A stretch of DNA of 64,000 nucleotides from Burkholderiaceae bacterium (lineage in GTDB: Bacteria; Pseudomonadota; Gammaproteobacteria; Burkholderiales; Burkholderiaceae_C): the NCBI GenBank assembly GCA_017992055.1, contig JAGOPK010000005.1, forward strand, positions 298,929 through 362,928, read 5' to 3'. Within the stretch, counting starts at the first letter, position 1. Every line of letters begins with the position of its first letter. Below, in pieces: positions 50,008-59,569 of this stretch. A program made the position numbers and the translations under genes. Below the pieces are notes generated by a model. It was not told the DNA's origin, made no database searches, and saw only the letters and a program-made list of their open reading frames with translations.

Positions 50008-51963
50008 TCAGCCGGCCCGGCGTGCCGCCTCGCGCCGGGCCCGCGACACATAACGCGCCGGGTCCACGGCATCGGCCAGCGCGGCCGGCACCGGCCAGGG
50101 CGTGCCGGTCATCCAGGCGGCCAGCAGCTCGCCGGCCAGCGCGGCCTGGCTCAGGCCGCGCGAGCCCAGCGCCGTCAGCAGCCACAGGCCGGGCTCGCGT
50201 GGCACCTGGCGCGGCTGCTCCAGCCGTGGCCCGCGTGGTGCGGCCAGCGGCACCGGGCCGACCAGGGGCAGGCGGTCGTCGGTGACGAAGCGCCAGCCGA
50301 CACGGCCCTGCAGGGCCGGCGCCGCGGCCGGCGACCAGCCGGTCAGGCGCTGCAGCGTGGCCAGGTTGGTGGCCTGGTCGGCCTGACGCAGTTGCGGGTC
50401 CAGGTCACCGGCCTGCGAGGTGGCGCCGCACAGCAGGCGCTGCGCGTCCAGCCGCAGCGCATAGCCGCCGGCGGCCAGCGGCTGCGCCAGCGCAGGCGCT
50501 GCGGCATCGGTGGCCACCAGCGTGGTCTGGCCGCGCTGCAGGCCGGTGGTCCAGGCGGTCTCGCCGGGCAGGCCCAGGCCGGCCAGCAGGCGCAGCGCAT
50601 CGGCGGCATTGGCCAGCACCACGGCATCGGCCTCGGCCAGGCACTGCCCGTCGGCGCACCACAGGCGCCAGCGGCCGTCGGCGTCGCGCTGCAGGCGGTC
50701 CACCGCCGTGCCGCAGTGCAGGGCGATGCCGGCATCGTCCAGCCAGGCGCGCACGATGTCGCCCGGGGCCAGCCAGCCGGCCGTGGGATAACACCAGGCC
50801 GGCTGGCCGCTGGCGGCACCGCCGGGCCAGCGCGCCAGCTGCAGGTACTCGGGCGGCAGGCCCTGGCCCTCCAGCAGGGCCTGCATGGACGCGGCATCGG
50901 CGCCGGCCGCGCCACGCAGCAGGCCGTCCAGGGCGCCGGCAACGCGGCCGCTGGCCAGCAGGGGCGCTGCCAGCCGGGCCATGCGCAGCGCGCCGGCGCG
51001 CAGCCAGCGCGCATGCGGCCCGTCCTGGCCATGGGCGATGCCATGGAACAGGCCGCCGGCATTGCCCGAGGTCTCCTGCGCCGGCGCCTCGCGGCGCTCG
51101 AACAACTGCAGCTCCAGCCCGGGCTGGGCCTGGGCCAGGGCCCGCGCCGCGGCGGCACCGGCCAGGCCGGCCCCGATCACCGCCACGCGGCGCAGCCCGG
51201 GCTGGGCGCGGCGGCCCGGCGGCGGCGGCGGCACATGGCGCGGCTCGAAGCGGCCCACGGTCATCTCGCGCTTGCCGGCAAAGCCGGGTGCGCGCTGCAC
51301 CACGAAGCCGGCCTCGGCCAGCGCGCGCCGCACCGCGCCGGCCACGCACCAGGTGGCCAGCGTGGCCTCGGGCGCGGCCAGCCGGGCCAGGCGCTGCAGC
51401 TGGTGCGGCTCCCACATCGCCGGGTTGCGCGCCGGCGCAAAGCCGTCGAGGTAGAAGGCATCGGCCTGCAGCTGCAGCTCGGGCAGCACCTGGGCGATGT
51501 CGCCCAGCGCCAGCAGCAGCCGCACGGCGCCGCCCTCGAAGTCCAGCGTGTGCAGGTCGGGTGTCAGCGGCGGCCAGGCGGCGATCAGTTGCTGCGCCAG
51601 CGGCGCCAGCCCGGCATCGCCGTCGTGCACCGCCAGCGCGCGCGCCAGGTCGGCGCGGTGCGGCGGGTGCTTTTCCAGCGACACGAACACCAGGCGCTGC
51701 GGATGCTGCGCATCGGCACGCCAGGCGGCCCAGGTGGCGAGGAAGTTGTGGCCCAGGCCGAAGCCGGTCTCCAGCACGACGAAGCGACTGCGCCCCTGCC
51801 AGCGCTGCGGCAGGCCGTTGCCGGCCAGGAACACATGGCGGGCCTGGGCCAGCGCGCCCTGGCGGGCATGGTAGACATCGCCGAAATCCGCGGCCATCGG
51901 TGCGGTCGCTGCAGCGCCATCGCCGAAGGCAATGGCCGCCGGGCGGACGGGCCCCCAGCTCAT
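50008..51963 (-). CDS. mnmC: Bifunctional tRNA mnm5s2U biosynthesis protein MnmC
   Basis: 651 residues. N-terminal SAM methyltransferase (VVLETGFGLGHNFLATW, FYLDGFAPARNPAMW) and C-terminal FAD oxidoreductase (RRVAVIGAGLAGAAAARALA; TGLQRGQTTLVAT; ALGSRGLSQAALAGELLAAW). It completes mnm5s2U34 modification of wobble uridines in tRNAs. Both domains are intact. Start 51963 overlaps the DUF3445 gene's stop by ATGA. Confidence 0.94.
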   Translation of the reverse strand: MSWGPVRPAAIAFGDGAAATAPMAADFGDVYHARQGALAQARHVFLAGNGLPQRWQGRSRFVVLETGFGLGHNFLATWAAWRADAQHPQRLVFVSLEKHPPHRADLARALAVHDGDAGLAPLAQQLIAAWPPLTPDLHTLDFEGGAVRLLLALGDIAQVLPELQLQADAFYLDGFAPARNPAMWEPHQLQRLARLAAPEATLATWCVAGAVRRALAEAGFVVQRAPGFAGKREMTVGRFEPRHVPPPPPGRRAQPGLRRVAVIGAGLAGAAAARALAQAQPGLELQLFERREAPAQETSGNAGGLFHGIAHGQDGPHARWLRAGALRMARLAAPLLASGRVAGALDGLLRGAAGADAASMQALLEGQGLPPEYLQLARWPGGAASGQPAWCYPTAGWLAPGDIVRAWLDDAGIALHCGTAVDRLQRDADGRWRLWCADGQCLAEADAVVLANAADALRLLAGLGLPGETAWTTGLQRGQTTLVATDAAAPALAQPLAAGGYALRLDAQRLLCGATSQAGDLDPQLRQADQATNLATLQRLTGWSPAAAPALQGRVGWRFVTDDRLPLVGPVPLAAPRGPRLEQPRQVPREPGLWLLTALGSRGLSQAALAGELLAAWMTGTPWPVPAALADAVDPARYVSRARREAARRAG

Positions 51964-52943
51964 GAAGCGGCCCGGCGCTCCAGCCAGGCCAGCAGTGCAG
52001 GCCTGGCCGCTTGCAATCCGCGATAGGCCAGCACCGCCTCGCTCATCGTTGACAGCGCGGCGTGCACGCGCGCGGCGCGCGCCGGATCGGCCAGCGCCCG
52101 GCTCATCGGCTGGGTGTCGACCAGGATGGTGAAGATGGCCTGGTCATTGCCCAGCGGAATGAAGCTCTGACGCTCGCTGCGAAACCAGGTCTGGGCGGCC
52201 AGCGCATCGGCATGGGTCTTGGCATCGGCCAGCAGCCCGGCGCCCCAGCGCTCGGGCGGGTAGCGCCGGGGATGGGCATGCAGGCGTGGATGCGGCGTCA
52301 GCGTCCAGACGAAACGCTCCCAGCGCTCGGCTCCCGTCACCAGCTTCAGCAGCTGCGGCGCCGCGCCGGTGATGAGCCGGTTGTCGGCCACCGGCGCATG
52401 CACCTCGGCGAAGCTGCGGCCCAGCTTCTCGGCCGGCGCCCACATCGACGGCAGGGCCACGGCCAGCCAGGGGAGGCGGCCGCTGGCCGCGTCGACGATG
52501 GCCAGGTCCTCGCAGAAGGCCAGCGACAGCAGGGCCGCGCGCCGCCAGGGCCGCGGCACCTGGGCCAGGAAGGGGCCGATCTCGGGCCAGCCCGAGTCGG
52601 CATCGGCCACCGGCCGGTCATCGGCGTCCAGCGACCAGCCCAGGCCGGCGCAGCGCCAGCGTGCGCCCTCCACCTGCCAGGCCTGCGGATGCTCGGCGGC
52701 CGCCTGGGCGGCCACGGCGTCCAGCGCCGGGCGGGCGTCGAAGCCGGGCAGGCTGCACAGCGCATCGTCGGCAAAGGCCCACAGCACGGCCAGCTTCTCG
52801 CGCAGGTGGCGCGACACGCCGCGGTGCGGCAGGGCGGCCGGCGTCAGCTGGGCGCTGCCCGGCGCCAGCCGGCGCAGGCCGGGCTGCATGCGGAAGGGCG
52901 CCGTGACCGCATGGTCGAAATCGAAGCCGAGGTTCTCGCTCAT
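51960..52943 (-). CDS. DUF3445 (heme-dependent oxidative N-demethylase-like) protein
   Basis: 327 residues with RMQPGLRRLAPGSAQLTPAAL, VPRPWRRAALLSLAFCEDLAIVDAASGRLPWLAVALPSMWAPAEKLGRSFAEVHAPVADN and FIPLGNDQAIFTILVDTQPM, the recognisable DUF3445 pattern. Some relatives bind heme b plus flavin partners and demethylate amines; the substrate here is unknown. The upstream start ATG is at 52943. It is coupled to mnmC (ATGA overlap). Confidence 0.8.
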   Translation of the reverse strand: MSENLGFDFDHAVTAPFRMQPGLRRLAPGSAQLTPAALPHRGVSRHLREKLAVLWAFADDALCSLPGFDARPALDAVAAQAAAEHPQAWQVEGARWRCAGLGWSLDADDRPVADADSGWPEIGPFLAQVPRPWRRAALLSLAFCEDLAIVDAASGRLPWLAVALPSMWAPAEKLGRSFAEVHAPVADNRLITGAAPQLLKLVTGAERWERFVWTLTPHPRLHAHPRRYPPERWGAGLLADAKTHADALAAQTWFRSERQSFIPLGNDQAIFTILVDTQPMSRALADPARAARVHAALSTMSEAVLAYRGLQAARPALLAWLERRAAS

Positions 52944-52997
52944 CGTGGCGCTCAGTCTCGCACCGCGGCGGTACCTGCAGCCTGGGCCGCGCCATGC

Positions 52998-53020
52998 AAA
53001 AGGGGCACCGCGGTGCCCCT
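52998..53020 (-). terminator. Rho-independent terminator after efp
   Basis: An 18-base perfect palindrome (GGGGCACCG/CGGTGCCCC, 53002-53019) is followed on the minus strand by four Ts. It is 24 bases beyond the efp stop. Confidence 0.8.
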
Positions 53021-53043
53021 GTTGTCGCAGCGCAAGCCCGGGC

Positions 53044-53598
53044 TCAGACGCGGCGGCGGTACTCGTTGGTGCGGGTGTCGATTTCGACCTTGTCGCCCTG
53101 GGCGACGAAGATCGGCACCATGATCTCGTGGTCGGTGGCCAGCTTGGCCGGCTTCAGCACCTTGCCCGAGGTGTCGCCCTTGACGGCGGGTTCGGTCCAG
53201 GTGATCTCGCGCACCACGCTGGTGGGCAGTTCCACCGAGATGGCCTTGCCGTCGTAGAACACCACTTCGGCCTGCATGCCGTCTTCCAGGTAGGCGACGG
53301 CGTCGCCCATGTTCTCGGCCTCGACCTCGTACTGGTTGTACTCGGTGTCCATCCACACATACATCGGATCGGCGAAGTAGGAGTAGGTGCACTCCTTCTT
53401 GTCCAGCACGATCTGCTCCATCTTGTCGTCGGCCTTGTAGACCAGCTCGGTGGCCTGGTTGTTCAGCAGGCTCTTGAGCTTCATGCGCACGGTGGCGGCA
53501 TTGCGGCCACCGCGGGAGTATTCGGTCTTCAGGACGACCCAGGGGTTCTTGTCCTGCATGATCACGTTGCCAGCGCGAATTTCCTGAGCGATCTTCAT
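53044..53598 (-). CDS. efp: Elongation factor P
   Basis: 184 residues, three beta-barrel domains, starting [14 protein letters not shown]. It relieves ribosome stalling at polyproline. The modified residue position is Arg32 ([11 protein letters not shown]), not Lys, which fits arginine rhamnosylation by EarP; the earP gene is 114 bases upstream on the same strand. The local proteins are rich in polyproline stretches, such as the PPPPP of the GGT, so EF-P demand is high. Confidence 0.97.
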   Translation of the reverse strand: MKIAQEIRAGNVIMQDKNPWVVLKTEYSRGGRNAATVRMKLKSLLNNQATELVYKADDKMEQIVLDKKECTYSYFADPMYVWMDTEYNQYEVEAENMGDAVAYLEDGMQAEVVFYDGKAISVELPTSVVREITWTEPAVKGDTSGKVLKPAKLATDHEIMVPIFVAQGDKVEIDTRTNEYRRRV

Positions 53599-53712
53599 GG
53601 GGGGCCCCTTCAGCCTGGTGCTTGAGCGTTGGCTCCGGCGGGGGAGCCTGGTGTGGACTGGATTGGGTTCGCAAGGACCGGGCAAGCCGCCGCGGCGCGA
53701 ACGCAAAGCCGG

Positions 53713-54831
53713 CTATTCTAGCGTTTTCCCGGTGACAAACCGGCACAGCTGGTCCACCAGGTCGGGCTGGGCGAGCAGGGATGCACGCCAGCGGCCCTGC
53801 AGCGCGGCCCAGCCGGCCCAGCCATCGGGGTGCAGCGGCACGGCCTCGGGCCAGTCGCCCAGGCCGTTGACGGCCTGCTGCGCCTGGGCGATGCCGGCGG
53901 TCAGGCCGGGCTCGGCGCCGGCCAGCAGCAGGCGCATCCAGGCCTGCAGCTTGGCCGCATGGGCGCCATCGTGCTGCGGGTAGATCTGCCACAGCACCGG
54001 ACCGGCCACCAGCAGCTGGGCGCGCACGAACGAATCCTCGCCGCGCACCAGGGCCGCGTCGCAGCCGGCCAGGGCGCGGTCGAAGTCGGGCTGGGTCAGC
54101 CAGGGCAGGGCGGTGATGCGCAGCTGCTCCGGCAGGTCCAGGCCGGCCAGCGTGCGCTGGGCGCCGCCGGGGCAGGCCAGCAGGCGCAGCGGCTGACCAT
54201 CCGTGAGTGCCTGGCTGGCCAGGCGCTGCAGCAGCGGCGCCAGCGGCGCGCCGTCGTAGCAGAACAGCAGGGCCAGCCGCTCGCCCGGCTGCACCCAGCC
54301 CTGCTGCTGCAGCCAGGCACGGTGCTGGGCGGCATCGCCGGCCGGCACATCGGCATGCATCAGGCCGCCGGTGCGTGGCGTGAAGCCGGGATAGAAGAAC
54401 CACTTGCTCAGGCCCTGGCCCGGGCCGCTGCACTGCGGCGAGGCCAGGCCGTGCGAGCGTTCGACATAGGCCTCGGCGCTGAGGTATTCGAGGTTGATCC
54501 ACACCGGCTGCGGCTGGCCGGCGGCGCGGCGGGCCGCCATGCGGGCCACGAACTGCGGCGGCGGGTCGCAGCCGAAGGTCTCGATCACCACGTCGCCCGG
54601 CTCCAGGTCGGGGGGCGAGGCGGTCCAGGCCAGCACCTCGACGCCGGCCGCGCCCTGCGGCGCCATCCAGGCCAGGGCCGAGGCATCGTCCACCCACAGC
54701 CGAGTGGCCGCGCCGCGCCGCGCCAGTGCACGCGCCAGCCGCCAGGCCACGCCCAGGTCGCCATGGTTGTCGATGACGCGGCAGAACAGGTCCCAGCGGG
54801 TCGGCAGGGTGGGGGATGCAGGAGCCGGCAT
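53713..54831 (-). CDS. earP: EF-P arginine rhamnosyltransferase EarP
   Basis: 372 residues. Glycosyltransferase that adds L-rhamnose from TDP-rhamnose to Arg32 of EF-P. Signature DLFCRVIDNHGDLGVAWRLARAL (N-terminal acidic active-site region), VWINLEYLSAEAYVERSHGL, FFYPGFTPRTGGLM and FVRAQLLVAGPVLWQIYPQHDGAHAAKL. It lies upstream of efp, and both are minus-strand, the usual betaproteobacterial arrangement. Confidence 0.95.
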   Translation of the reverse strand: MPAPASPTLPTRWDLFCRVIDNHGDLGVAWRLARALARRGAATRLWVDDASALAWMAPQGAAGVEVLAWTASPPDLEPGDVVIETFGCDPPPQFVARMAARRAAGQPQPVWINLEYLSAEAYVERSHGLASPQCSGPGQGLSKWFFYPGFTPRTGGLMHADVPAGDAAQHRAWLQQQGWVQPGERLALLFCYDGAPLAPLLQRLASQALTDGQPLRLLACPGGAQRTLAGLDLPEQLRITALPWLTQPDFDRALAGCDAALVRGEDSFVRAQLLVAGPVLWQIYPQHDGAHAAKLQAWMRLLLAGAEPGLTAGIAQAQQAVNGLGDWPEAVPLHPDGWAGWAALQGRWRASLLAQPDLVDQLCRFVTGKTLE

Positions 54832-54881
54832 GGCCTTGATTGTGTGACGGTCACAATCACGCCCCGGAAACCGCCAGCACC

Positions 54882-56909
54882 ATGTCCGCCGCTCCGTCCG
54901 AACCGTCCGAACCCGTTGTTGCTGAAGCCGCGGCCCAGCAGGCCCAGGAAGCCCGTGAGCGCCTGCTGGCCGAGGTGGCGGCCCTGCCCGGCCTGCCCGG
55001 CGTCTACCGCTACTTCGACGCCCAGGACAATGTGCTCTACGTGGGCAAGGCGCGGCACCTGAAGCGGCGCGTGTCCAGCTACTTCCAGAAGGACCATGGC
55101 GGCACGCGCATCGGCGTGATGGTGTCGCGCATCGCGCGGCTGGAGACCACCGTGGTGCGCAGCGAGGCCGAGGCCCTGCTGCTGGAAAACAACCTGATCA
55201 AGGCGCTGAACCCGCGGTTCAACATCCTGTTCCGCGACGACAAGAGCTATCCCTATCTGAAGCTGGAGCGCCATCCGTTTCCGCGCATGGCCTACTACCG
55301 CGGTGCGGTGGACCGCAAGCACACCTACTTCGGCCCCTATCCCGGCGCCTGGGCGGTGAAGGAGACCATCCAGCTGCTGCAAAAGGCCTTCCGCCTGCGC
55401 ACCTGCGAGGACACGGTCTATGCCAACCGCTCGCGGCCCTGCCTGCTGTACCAGATCCGCCGCTGCTCCGGCCCCTGCGTGGGCCTGATCACGCCGGCCG
55501 ACTATGGCCGCGACGTGGCCGATGCCGAGCGCTTTTTGCGCGGCGACACCGATGCCGTGCTGGGCGACCTGCAGCACAGCATGCTGGCCTACAGCGAGGC
55601 GCTGGAGTTCGAGCGCGCGGCCGAGATCCGCGACCGCATCGCCGCGCTGTCGCGCGTGCTGCACCAGCAGAGCGTGGACGAGAGCAGCCTGTCGGCACGC
55701 GACCGCGATGTCGACATCCTGGCCGTGCGCGTGCTGGGCGGGCGCGCCTGCGTCAACCTGGCCATGGTGCGCGGCGGCCGCCACCTGGGCGACCGGGCCT
55801 ATTTCCCAACCCATGTGGACGACGCGGCCGGCGTGGCCGCGGTCGATGACGACGAGGCCGGGCCGGACGCCACGCCGCCAGCCGTCGAGCAGCAGGTGCT
55901 GGAGGCCTTCATCGCCCAGCACTACCTGGGCGTGGCGCCGCCGCCCAGCCTGGTGGTCAGCCATGCGGTCGACAAGGCCCTGCTGGCGGCGCTGGCCGAG
56001 CAGACCGGCGTGCGCATCCAGGCCCAGCCCAATCCGCGCGAGCAGCGTCGCGTCTGGCTGGAGATGGCCGACAAGGGCGCGCAGATCGCGCTGGCCCGCC
56101 TGCTGGCCGAGGAGGGCAGCCAGCGCGAGCGCACCCGCGCGCTGGCCGAGGCGCTGGACCTGGACCTCGATCCGGCCCGGCTGGACGCGCTGCGCATCGA
56201 ATGCTTCGACATCAGCCACACCGCCGGCGAGGCCACCCAGGCCAGCTGCGTGGTGTACGAGGCGCATGGCATGCGGCCGGCCGAGTACCGCCGCTACAAC
56301 ATCGCCGGCATCACCGGCGGCGACGACTATGCGGCGATGCGCCAGGTGCTGCAGCGGCGCTATGCCAAGGTGGCCGAGGCGCGGGCCGCGGCGGCCGCCA
56401 GCGGCGAGCTGGATGCCGCCGGCGACACGGCCAATCAGCAGCCCACGCCCAAGGCCCTGCAACTGCCCGGCCTGGTGCTGGTGGACGGCGGCCGTGGCCA
56501 GGTGGCGATGGCGCGCGAGGTCTTCAGCGAACTGGGCCTGCCGCTGGACATCATCGTCGGCGTCGAGAAGGGCGAGGGCCGCAAGGTCGGCCTGGAGGAA
56601 CTGGTGTTTGCCGACGGCCGCGACAAGGCCAGCCTGGGCCACGACTCGGCGGCGCTGATGCTGGTGGCACAGATCCGCGACGAGGCCCACCGCTTTGCCA
56701 TCACCGGCATGCGCGCCAAGCGCGCCAGCGTGCGCACCGGTGGCAGCCGGCTGGAGGAGATTCCCGGCGTCGGGCCGAAGAAGCGCGCCCGGCTGCTGCA
56801 GCGCTTTGGCGGCATCCGCGGCGTGGGCGCGGCCAGCGTCGACGAGCTGGCCACGGTCGAGGGCATAGGCAGCGAACTGGCCGAGGAGATCTACCGTGCA
56901 TTGCATTGA
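54882..56909 (+). CDS. uvrC: Excinuclease ABC subunit C
   Basis: 675 residues. Nucleotide-excision repair nuclease. GIY-YIG nuclease ([20 protein letters not shown]), conserved Cys cluster region ([17 protein letters not shown]), UVR coiled domain, RNase-H-like nuclease ([37 protein letters not shown]), and a C-terminal helix-hairpin-helix ([19 protein letters not shown]). A 30-residue acidic insertion (~320-345, [13 protein letters not shown]) is unusual. ATG at 54882. The lipoprotein gene overlaps its end by 14 bases. Confidence 0.96.
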   Translation: MSAAPSEPSEPVVAEAAAQQAQEARERLLAEVAALPGLPGVYRYFDAQDNVLYVGKARHLKRRVSSYFQKDHGGTRIGVMVSRIARLETTVVRSEAEALLLENNLIKALNPRFNILFRDDKSYPYLKLERHPFPRMAYYRGAVDRKHTYFGPYPGAWAVKETIQLLQKAFRLRTCEDTVYANRSRPCLLYQIRRCSGPCVGLITPADYGRDVADAERFLRGDTDAVLGDLQHSMLAYSEALEFERAAEIRDRIAALSRVLHQQSVDESSLSARDRDVDILAVRVLGGRACVNLAMVRGGRHLGDRAYFPTHVDDAAGVAAVDDDEAGPDATPPAVEQQVLEAFIAQHYLGVAPPPSLVVSHAVDKALLAALAEQTGVRIQAQPNPREQRRVWLEMADKGAQIALARLLAEEGSQRERTRALAEALDLDLDPARLDALRIECFDISHTAGEATQASCVVYEAHGMRPAEYRRYNIAGITGGDDYAAMRQVLQRRYAKVAEARAAAAASGELDAAGDTANQQPTPKALQLPGLVLVDGGRGQVAMAREVFSELGLPLDIIVGVEKGEGRKVGLEELVFADGRDKASLGHDSAALMLVAQIRDEAHRFAITGMRAKRASVRTGGSRLEEIPGVGPKKRARLLQRFGGIRGVGAASVDELATVEGIGSELAEEIYRALH

Positions 56910-57432
56910 ACGCCGGGCGCCACTGGCGCTGGTCCTGCTGCTGCTGGCCGGCTGCGGCCAGTCGCCACCGCCGGCCGCCGCCCCGGCCCGGCCGGCGGCG
57001 GCGCCGACCGTGGGCGCGGGCCCGGCCACAGCGGGCACGGCGGGCGCACTGGCTCCGCCGCCCGCGCCCGCCGCGGCCACGCCCGTGCTGCCACCGCACC
57101 GCAAGGCCCGCGACTGGGACGACTGGAAGCGTCAGGCCGCGCTGCGCCTGGTGGCGGCCAACCCGGGGCGCACCTACGACGGCCCGGTGCCCGAGCCGCT
57201 GCTGGCCATCCCCGTGCTGGAGCTGGAACTCAATGGCGACGGCAGCCTGCGCCGCGTGACCGTGCTGCGCCGCCCGGGCCAGGCGCTGGACACGGTGCAG
57301 CTGGCCATGGATGCCGTGCACCGCGCCGCGCCGTTTGCGCCGGTGGCCCATCTGCCGCGGCCCTGGAAGTCGGCCGAGGTGTTCCTGTTCAACGACCAGC
57401 GCCGCTTCAAGCCACGCACGCTGGACGACTGA
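56896..57432 (+). CDS. Putative lipoprotein with TonB-C-like domain
   Basis: 178 residues. Lipobox LLLAGC at ~16-20, a Pro/Ala-rich spacer to residue ~75, then a compact domain with [41 protein letters not shown], reminiscent of the TonB C-terminal fold. Function unknown. GTG start at 56896 overlaps uvrC by 14 bases. The next gene is pgsA. Confidence 0.7.
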   Translation: MHCIERRAPLALVLLLLAGCGQSPPPAAAPARPAAAPTVGAGPATAGTAGALAPPPAPAAATPVLPPHRKARDWDDWKRQAALRLVAANPGRTYDGPVPEPLLAIPVLELELNGDGSLRRVTVLRRPGQALDTVQLAMDAVHRAAPFAPVAHLPRPWKSAEVFLFNDQRRFKPRTLDD

Positions 57433-57479
57433 CAGCGGCCGGCCCGGCACTGCGGCGGTGCAGCATGCACAATGGCCGC

Positions 57480-58046
57480 ATGTTCCTCACGCTGCCGACG
57501 CTGCTGACCTGGGCCCGCATCCTCGCGATCCCGCTGCTGGTCGGCGTGTTCTACCTGCCGCTGGATGCGGCCACGCGCAACCTGATCGCCACGGTGATGT
57601 TCGTGGTGTTCGCGCTGACCGACTGGCTGGACGGCTACCTGGCGCGCAAGCTCAACCAGACCTCGTCCTTCGGCGCCTTCCTCGATCCGGTGGCCGACAA
57701 GTTCCTGGTCTGCGCCTCGCTGCTGGTGCTGGTGGACCTGAGCCGGGTGCATGTGCTGGTGGCCCTGGTGATCATCGGCCGCGAGATCGCCATCTCGTCG
57801 CTGCGTGAATGGATGGCCCAGATCGGCGCCTCGCGCAGCGTGGCCGTGCACATGCTGGGCAAGCTGAAGACCGCCACGCAGATGACGGCCATCCCGTTCC
57901 TGCTCTACGACGGCGCGCTGTTCGGCGTCATCGATACGCGCATCTGGGGCACGGCGCTGATTCTGGTGGCCACGGTGCTGACCATCTGGTCGATGGTCTA
58001 TTACCTGCAGCGCGCACTGCCCGAGATCCGCGCCAAGGCGCGCTGA
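57480..58046 (+). CDS. pgsA: CDP-diacylglycerol-glycerol-3-phosphate 3-phosphatidyltransferase
   Basis: 188 residues, starting [22 protein letters not shown]. Makes phosphatidylglycerophosphate, the first step to phosphatidylglycerol and cardiolipin. The CDP-alcohol phosphotransferase motif reads [18 protein letters not shown] followed by AFLDPVADK. Several membrane helices. The Met at 57480 is preferred because family members start MFxxPTLLTW; the upstream ATG at 57465 gives five extra residues. Confidence 0.95.
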   Translation: MFLTLPTLLTWARILAIPLLVGVFYLPLDAATRNLIATVMFVVFALTDWLDGYLARKLNQTSSFGAFLDPVADKFLVCASLLVLVDLSRVHVLVALVIIGREIAISSLREWMAQIGASRSVAVHMLGKLKTATQMTAIPFLLYDGALFGVIDTRIWGTALILVATVLTIWSMVYYLQRALPEIRAKAR

Positions 58047-58054
58047 ACCCGTCG

Positions 58055-58963
58055 GTGAGCGCCAGCGCCCAAGACCGCCGGCAGCAGGCGCTGCTGGCCG
58101 CCATGCCCGGGGTCTTCGTCGCCATCTGGAGCACCGGCTTCGTCGTCGCCCGGCTGGCCATGCCCCATGTGCCGCCGCTGACGTTTCTGTGCTGGCGCTA
58201 TGCGCTGAGCGTGCTCGGCTTCGTCGCCTGGGCGCGCTGGGCCGGCGTGGCCTGGCCCGACTGGCGCACAGGGCGCACGGGCCGCGCCCAGTGGCTGCAC
58301 CTGGCCGCCAGTGGCGTGCTGATGCATGCCGGCTACCTGGGCGGCGTGTGGGCCGCGGTGCGTGCCGGCGCGCCGGCCGGCACGGTGGCGCTGATCGTCG
58401 GCCTGCAGCCGCTGCTGACGGCGCTGTGGGAAAGCTCGCGCGGCCAGCACCAGGTGCGGCCGCTGCAGTGGGCCGGCCTGGCCCTGGGCCTGGCCGGACT
58501 GGCCCTGGTGGTGGCGCCCAAGCTGGGCGCCGGCATCCTGACGCCGTTCAACCTCGGCCTCACCGTGCTGGCCCTGCTGTGCATCACCGCCGGCACGCTG
58601 TACCAGAAGCGCTTTGTGCAGCCCATCGACGTGCGCAGTGGCAATGCGGTGCAGCTGGCCGCGGCCTTGGTGGTCACGCTGCCGCTGGCCGCGCTGGAGC
58701 ACGCGCCCATGGTCTGGAATGCCGATGTGCTGATCGCCATGGCCTGGTCGGTGGGCATGCTGTCGCTGGGCGGCAGCTCGCTGCTGATGATGCTGATCCA
58801 GCGCGGCGCGGCCACCCGCGTCACCAGCCTGATGTACCTGGTGCCGCCGTGCACCGCGCTGCTGGCCTGGGCGCTGTTCAGCGAACCCCTGACCCCCGCA
58901 GTGCTGGGGGGCATGGCCTTGTGTGCCGTCGGCGTGGCCCTGGTGCGCCGTGGCGACGCATAG
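58055..58963 (+). CDS. EamA family transporter
   Basis: 302 residues with ten hydrophobic segments, e.g. [21 protein letters not shown] at the N-terminus, then [15 protein letters not shown] and [24 protein letters not shown] superfamily exporter, substrate unknown. A GTG start at 58055 (8 bases after pgsA) is assumed; ATG at 58103 would shorten it by 16 residues. Confidence 0.87.
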   Translation: MSASAQDRRQQALLAAMPGVFVAIWSTGFVVARLAMPHVPPLTFLCWRYALSVLGFVAWARWAGVAWPDWRTGRTGRAQWLHLAASGVLMHAGYLGGVWAAVRAGAPAGTVALIVGLQPLLTALWESSRGQHQVRPLQWAGLALGLAGLALVVAPKLGAGILTPFNLGLTVLALLCITAGTLYQKRFVQPIDVRSGNAVQLAAALVVTLPLAALEHAPMVWNADVLIAMAWSVGMLSLGGSSLLMMLIQRGAATRVTSLMYLVPPCTALLAWALFSEPLTPAVLGGMALCAVGVALVRRGDA

Positions 58964-59004
58964 AATCCGCGCCCTGCGCAGAACTTCGACCGGGGGGACG
59001 TACC

Positions 59005-59277
59005 GTGAACAAGGCCGAGCTGATCGAACACATCGCCACCCAGGCCGAGTTGTCCAAGGCCGCGGCGACGCGGGCGCTGGAGGCCATGATCGGCGGCGTC
59101 AAGACCACGCTGAAGAAGAACGGCAGCGTCACCATCGTCGGCTTCGGTTCGTTTTCGGTCAGCAAGCGCAAGGCCCGCACCGGTCGCAATCCGCGCACCA
59201 ACGAAGAGATCAAGATCAAGGCCGCCAAGGTGCCCAAGTTCCGTCCGGGCAAGGCGCTGAAGGACGCGATCAAGTGA
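59005..59277 (+). CDS. hup: HU family DNA-binding protein
   Basis: 90 residues: [56 protein letters not shown] and [16 protein letters not shown], the whole HU arm and saddle. Nucleoid protein that bends DNA and can act as a host factor for site-specific recombination such as at the nearby tRNA. GTG start at 59005 with a GGGGGGA stretch upstream. Confidence 0.95.
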   Translation: MNKAELIEHIATQAELSKAAATRALEAMIGGVKTTLKKNGSVTIVGFGSFSVSKRKARTGRNPRTNEEIKIKAAKVPKFRPGKALKDAIK

Positions 59278-59329
59278 TGATCGTCAAGTGACATGTCCCC
59301 GCGCAGCCGTCGTGCGACGGCTGCCGCGC

Positions 59330-59405
59330 GGGTGCTTAGCTCAGCTGGTAGAGCGGCGCCCTTACAAGGCGTAGGTCGGGGGTTCGAGCCCCTCAGCACC
59401 CACCA
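59330..59405 (+). tRNA. tRNA-Val (anticodon UAC)
   Basis: 76 bases, cloverleaf complete. Acceptor GGGTGCT pairs with AGCACCC; D-loop AGCTCAGCTGGTAGAGC; anticodon stem GCGCC/GGCGT with loop CTTACAA (TAC anticodon); T-arm GGGGGTTCGAGCCCC; CCA encoded (59403-59405). The 3' half is the probable attachment site (attL) of the element that follows. Confidence 0.96.
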
Positions 59406-59423
59406 TCCCCGCGGCCGTCCAAG

Positions 59424-59450
59424 TCCCTGATTTTTCAGGGATTTTCTTTG
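59424..59450 (+). terminator. Rho-independent terminator after tRNA-Val
   Basis: Stem TCCCTGA/TCAGGGA with a TTTT loop, then TTTTCTTT. 19 bases after the tRNA. Confidence 0.8.
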
Positions 59451-59569
59451 GCAGCACGATCCCGTCGGCTCCCGTTTGCACACGCTGGAACGACGTCGTA
59501 GCACCAAAGTTCCATATTTGTGCCAATGGCCTTGATCCCGGTCCAACCCGCGGGAACAAGGAGACCCCA

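Noticed and set aside
59298-59332. Hairpin just before tRNA-Val as a terminator of the HU gene
   Set aside because: Strong stem but no T-run, and it overlaps the first bases of the tRNA.
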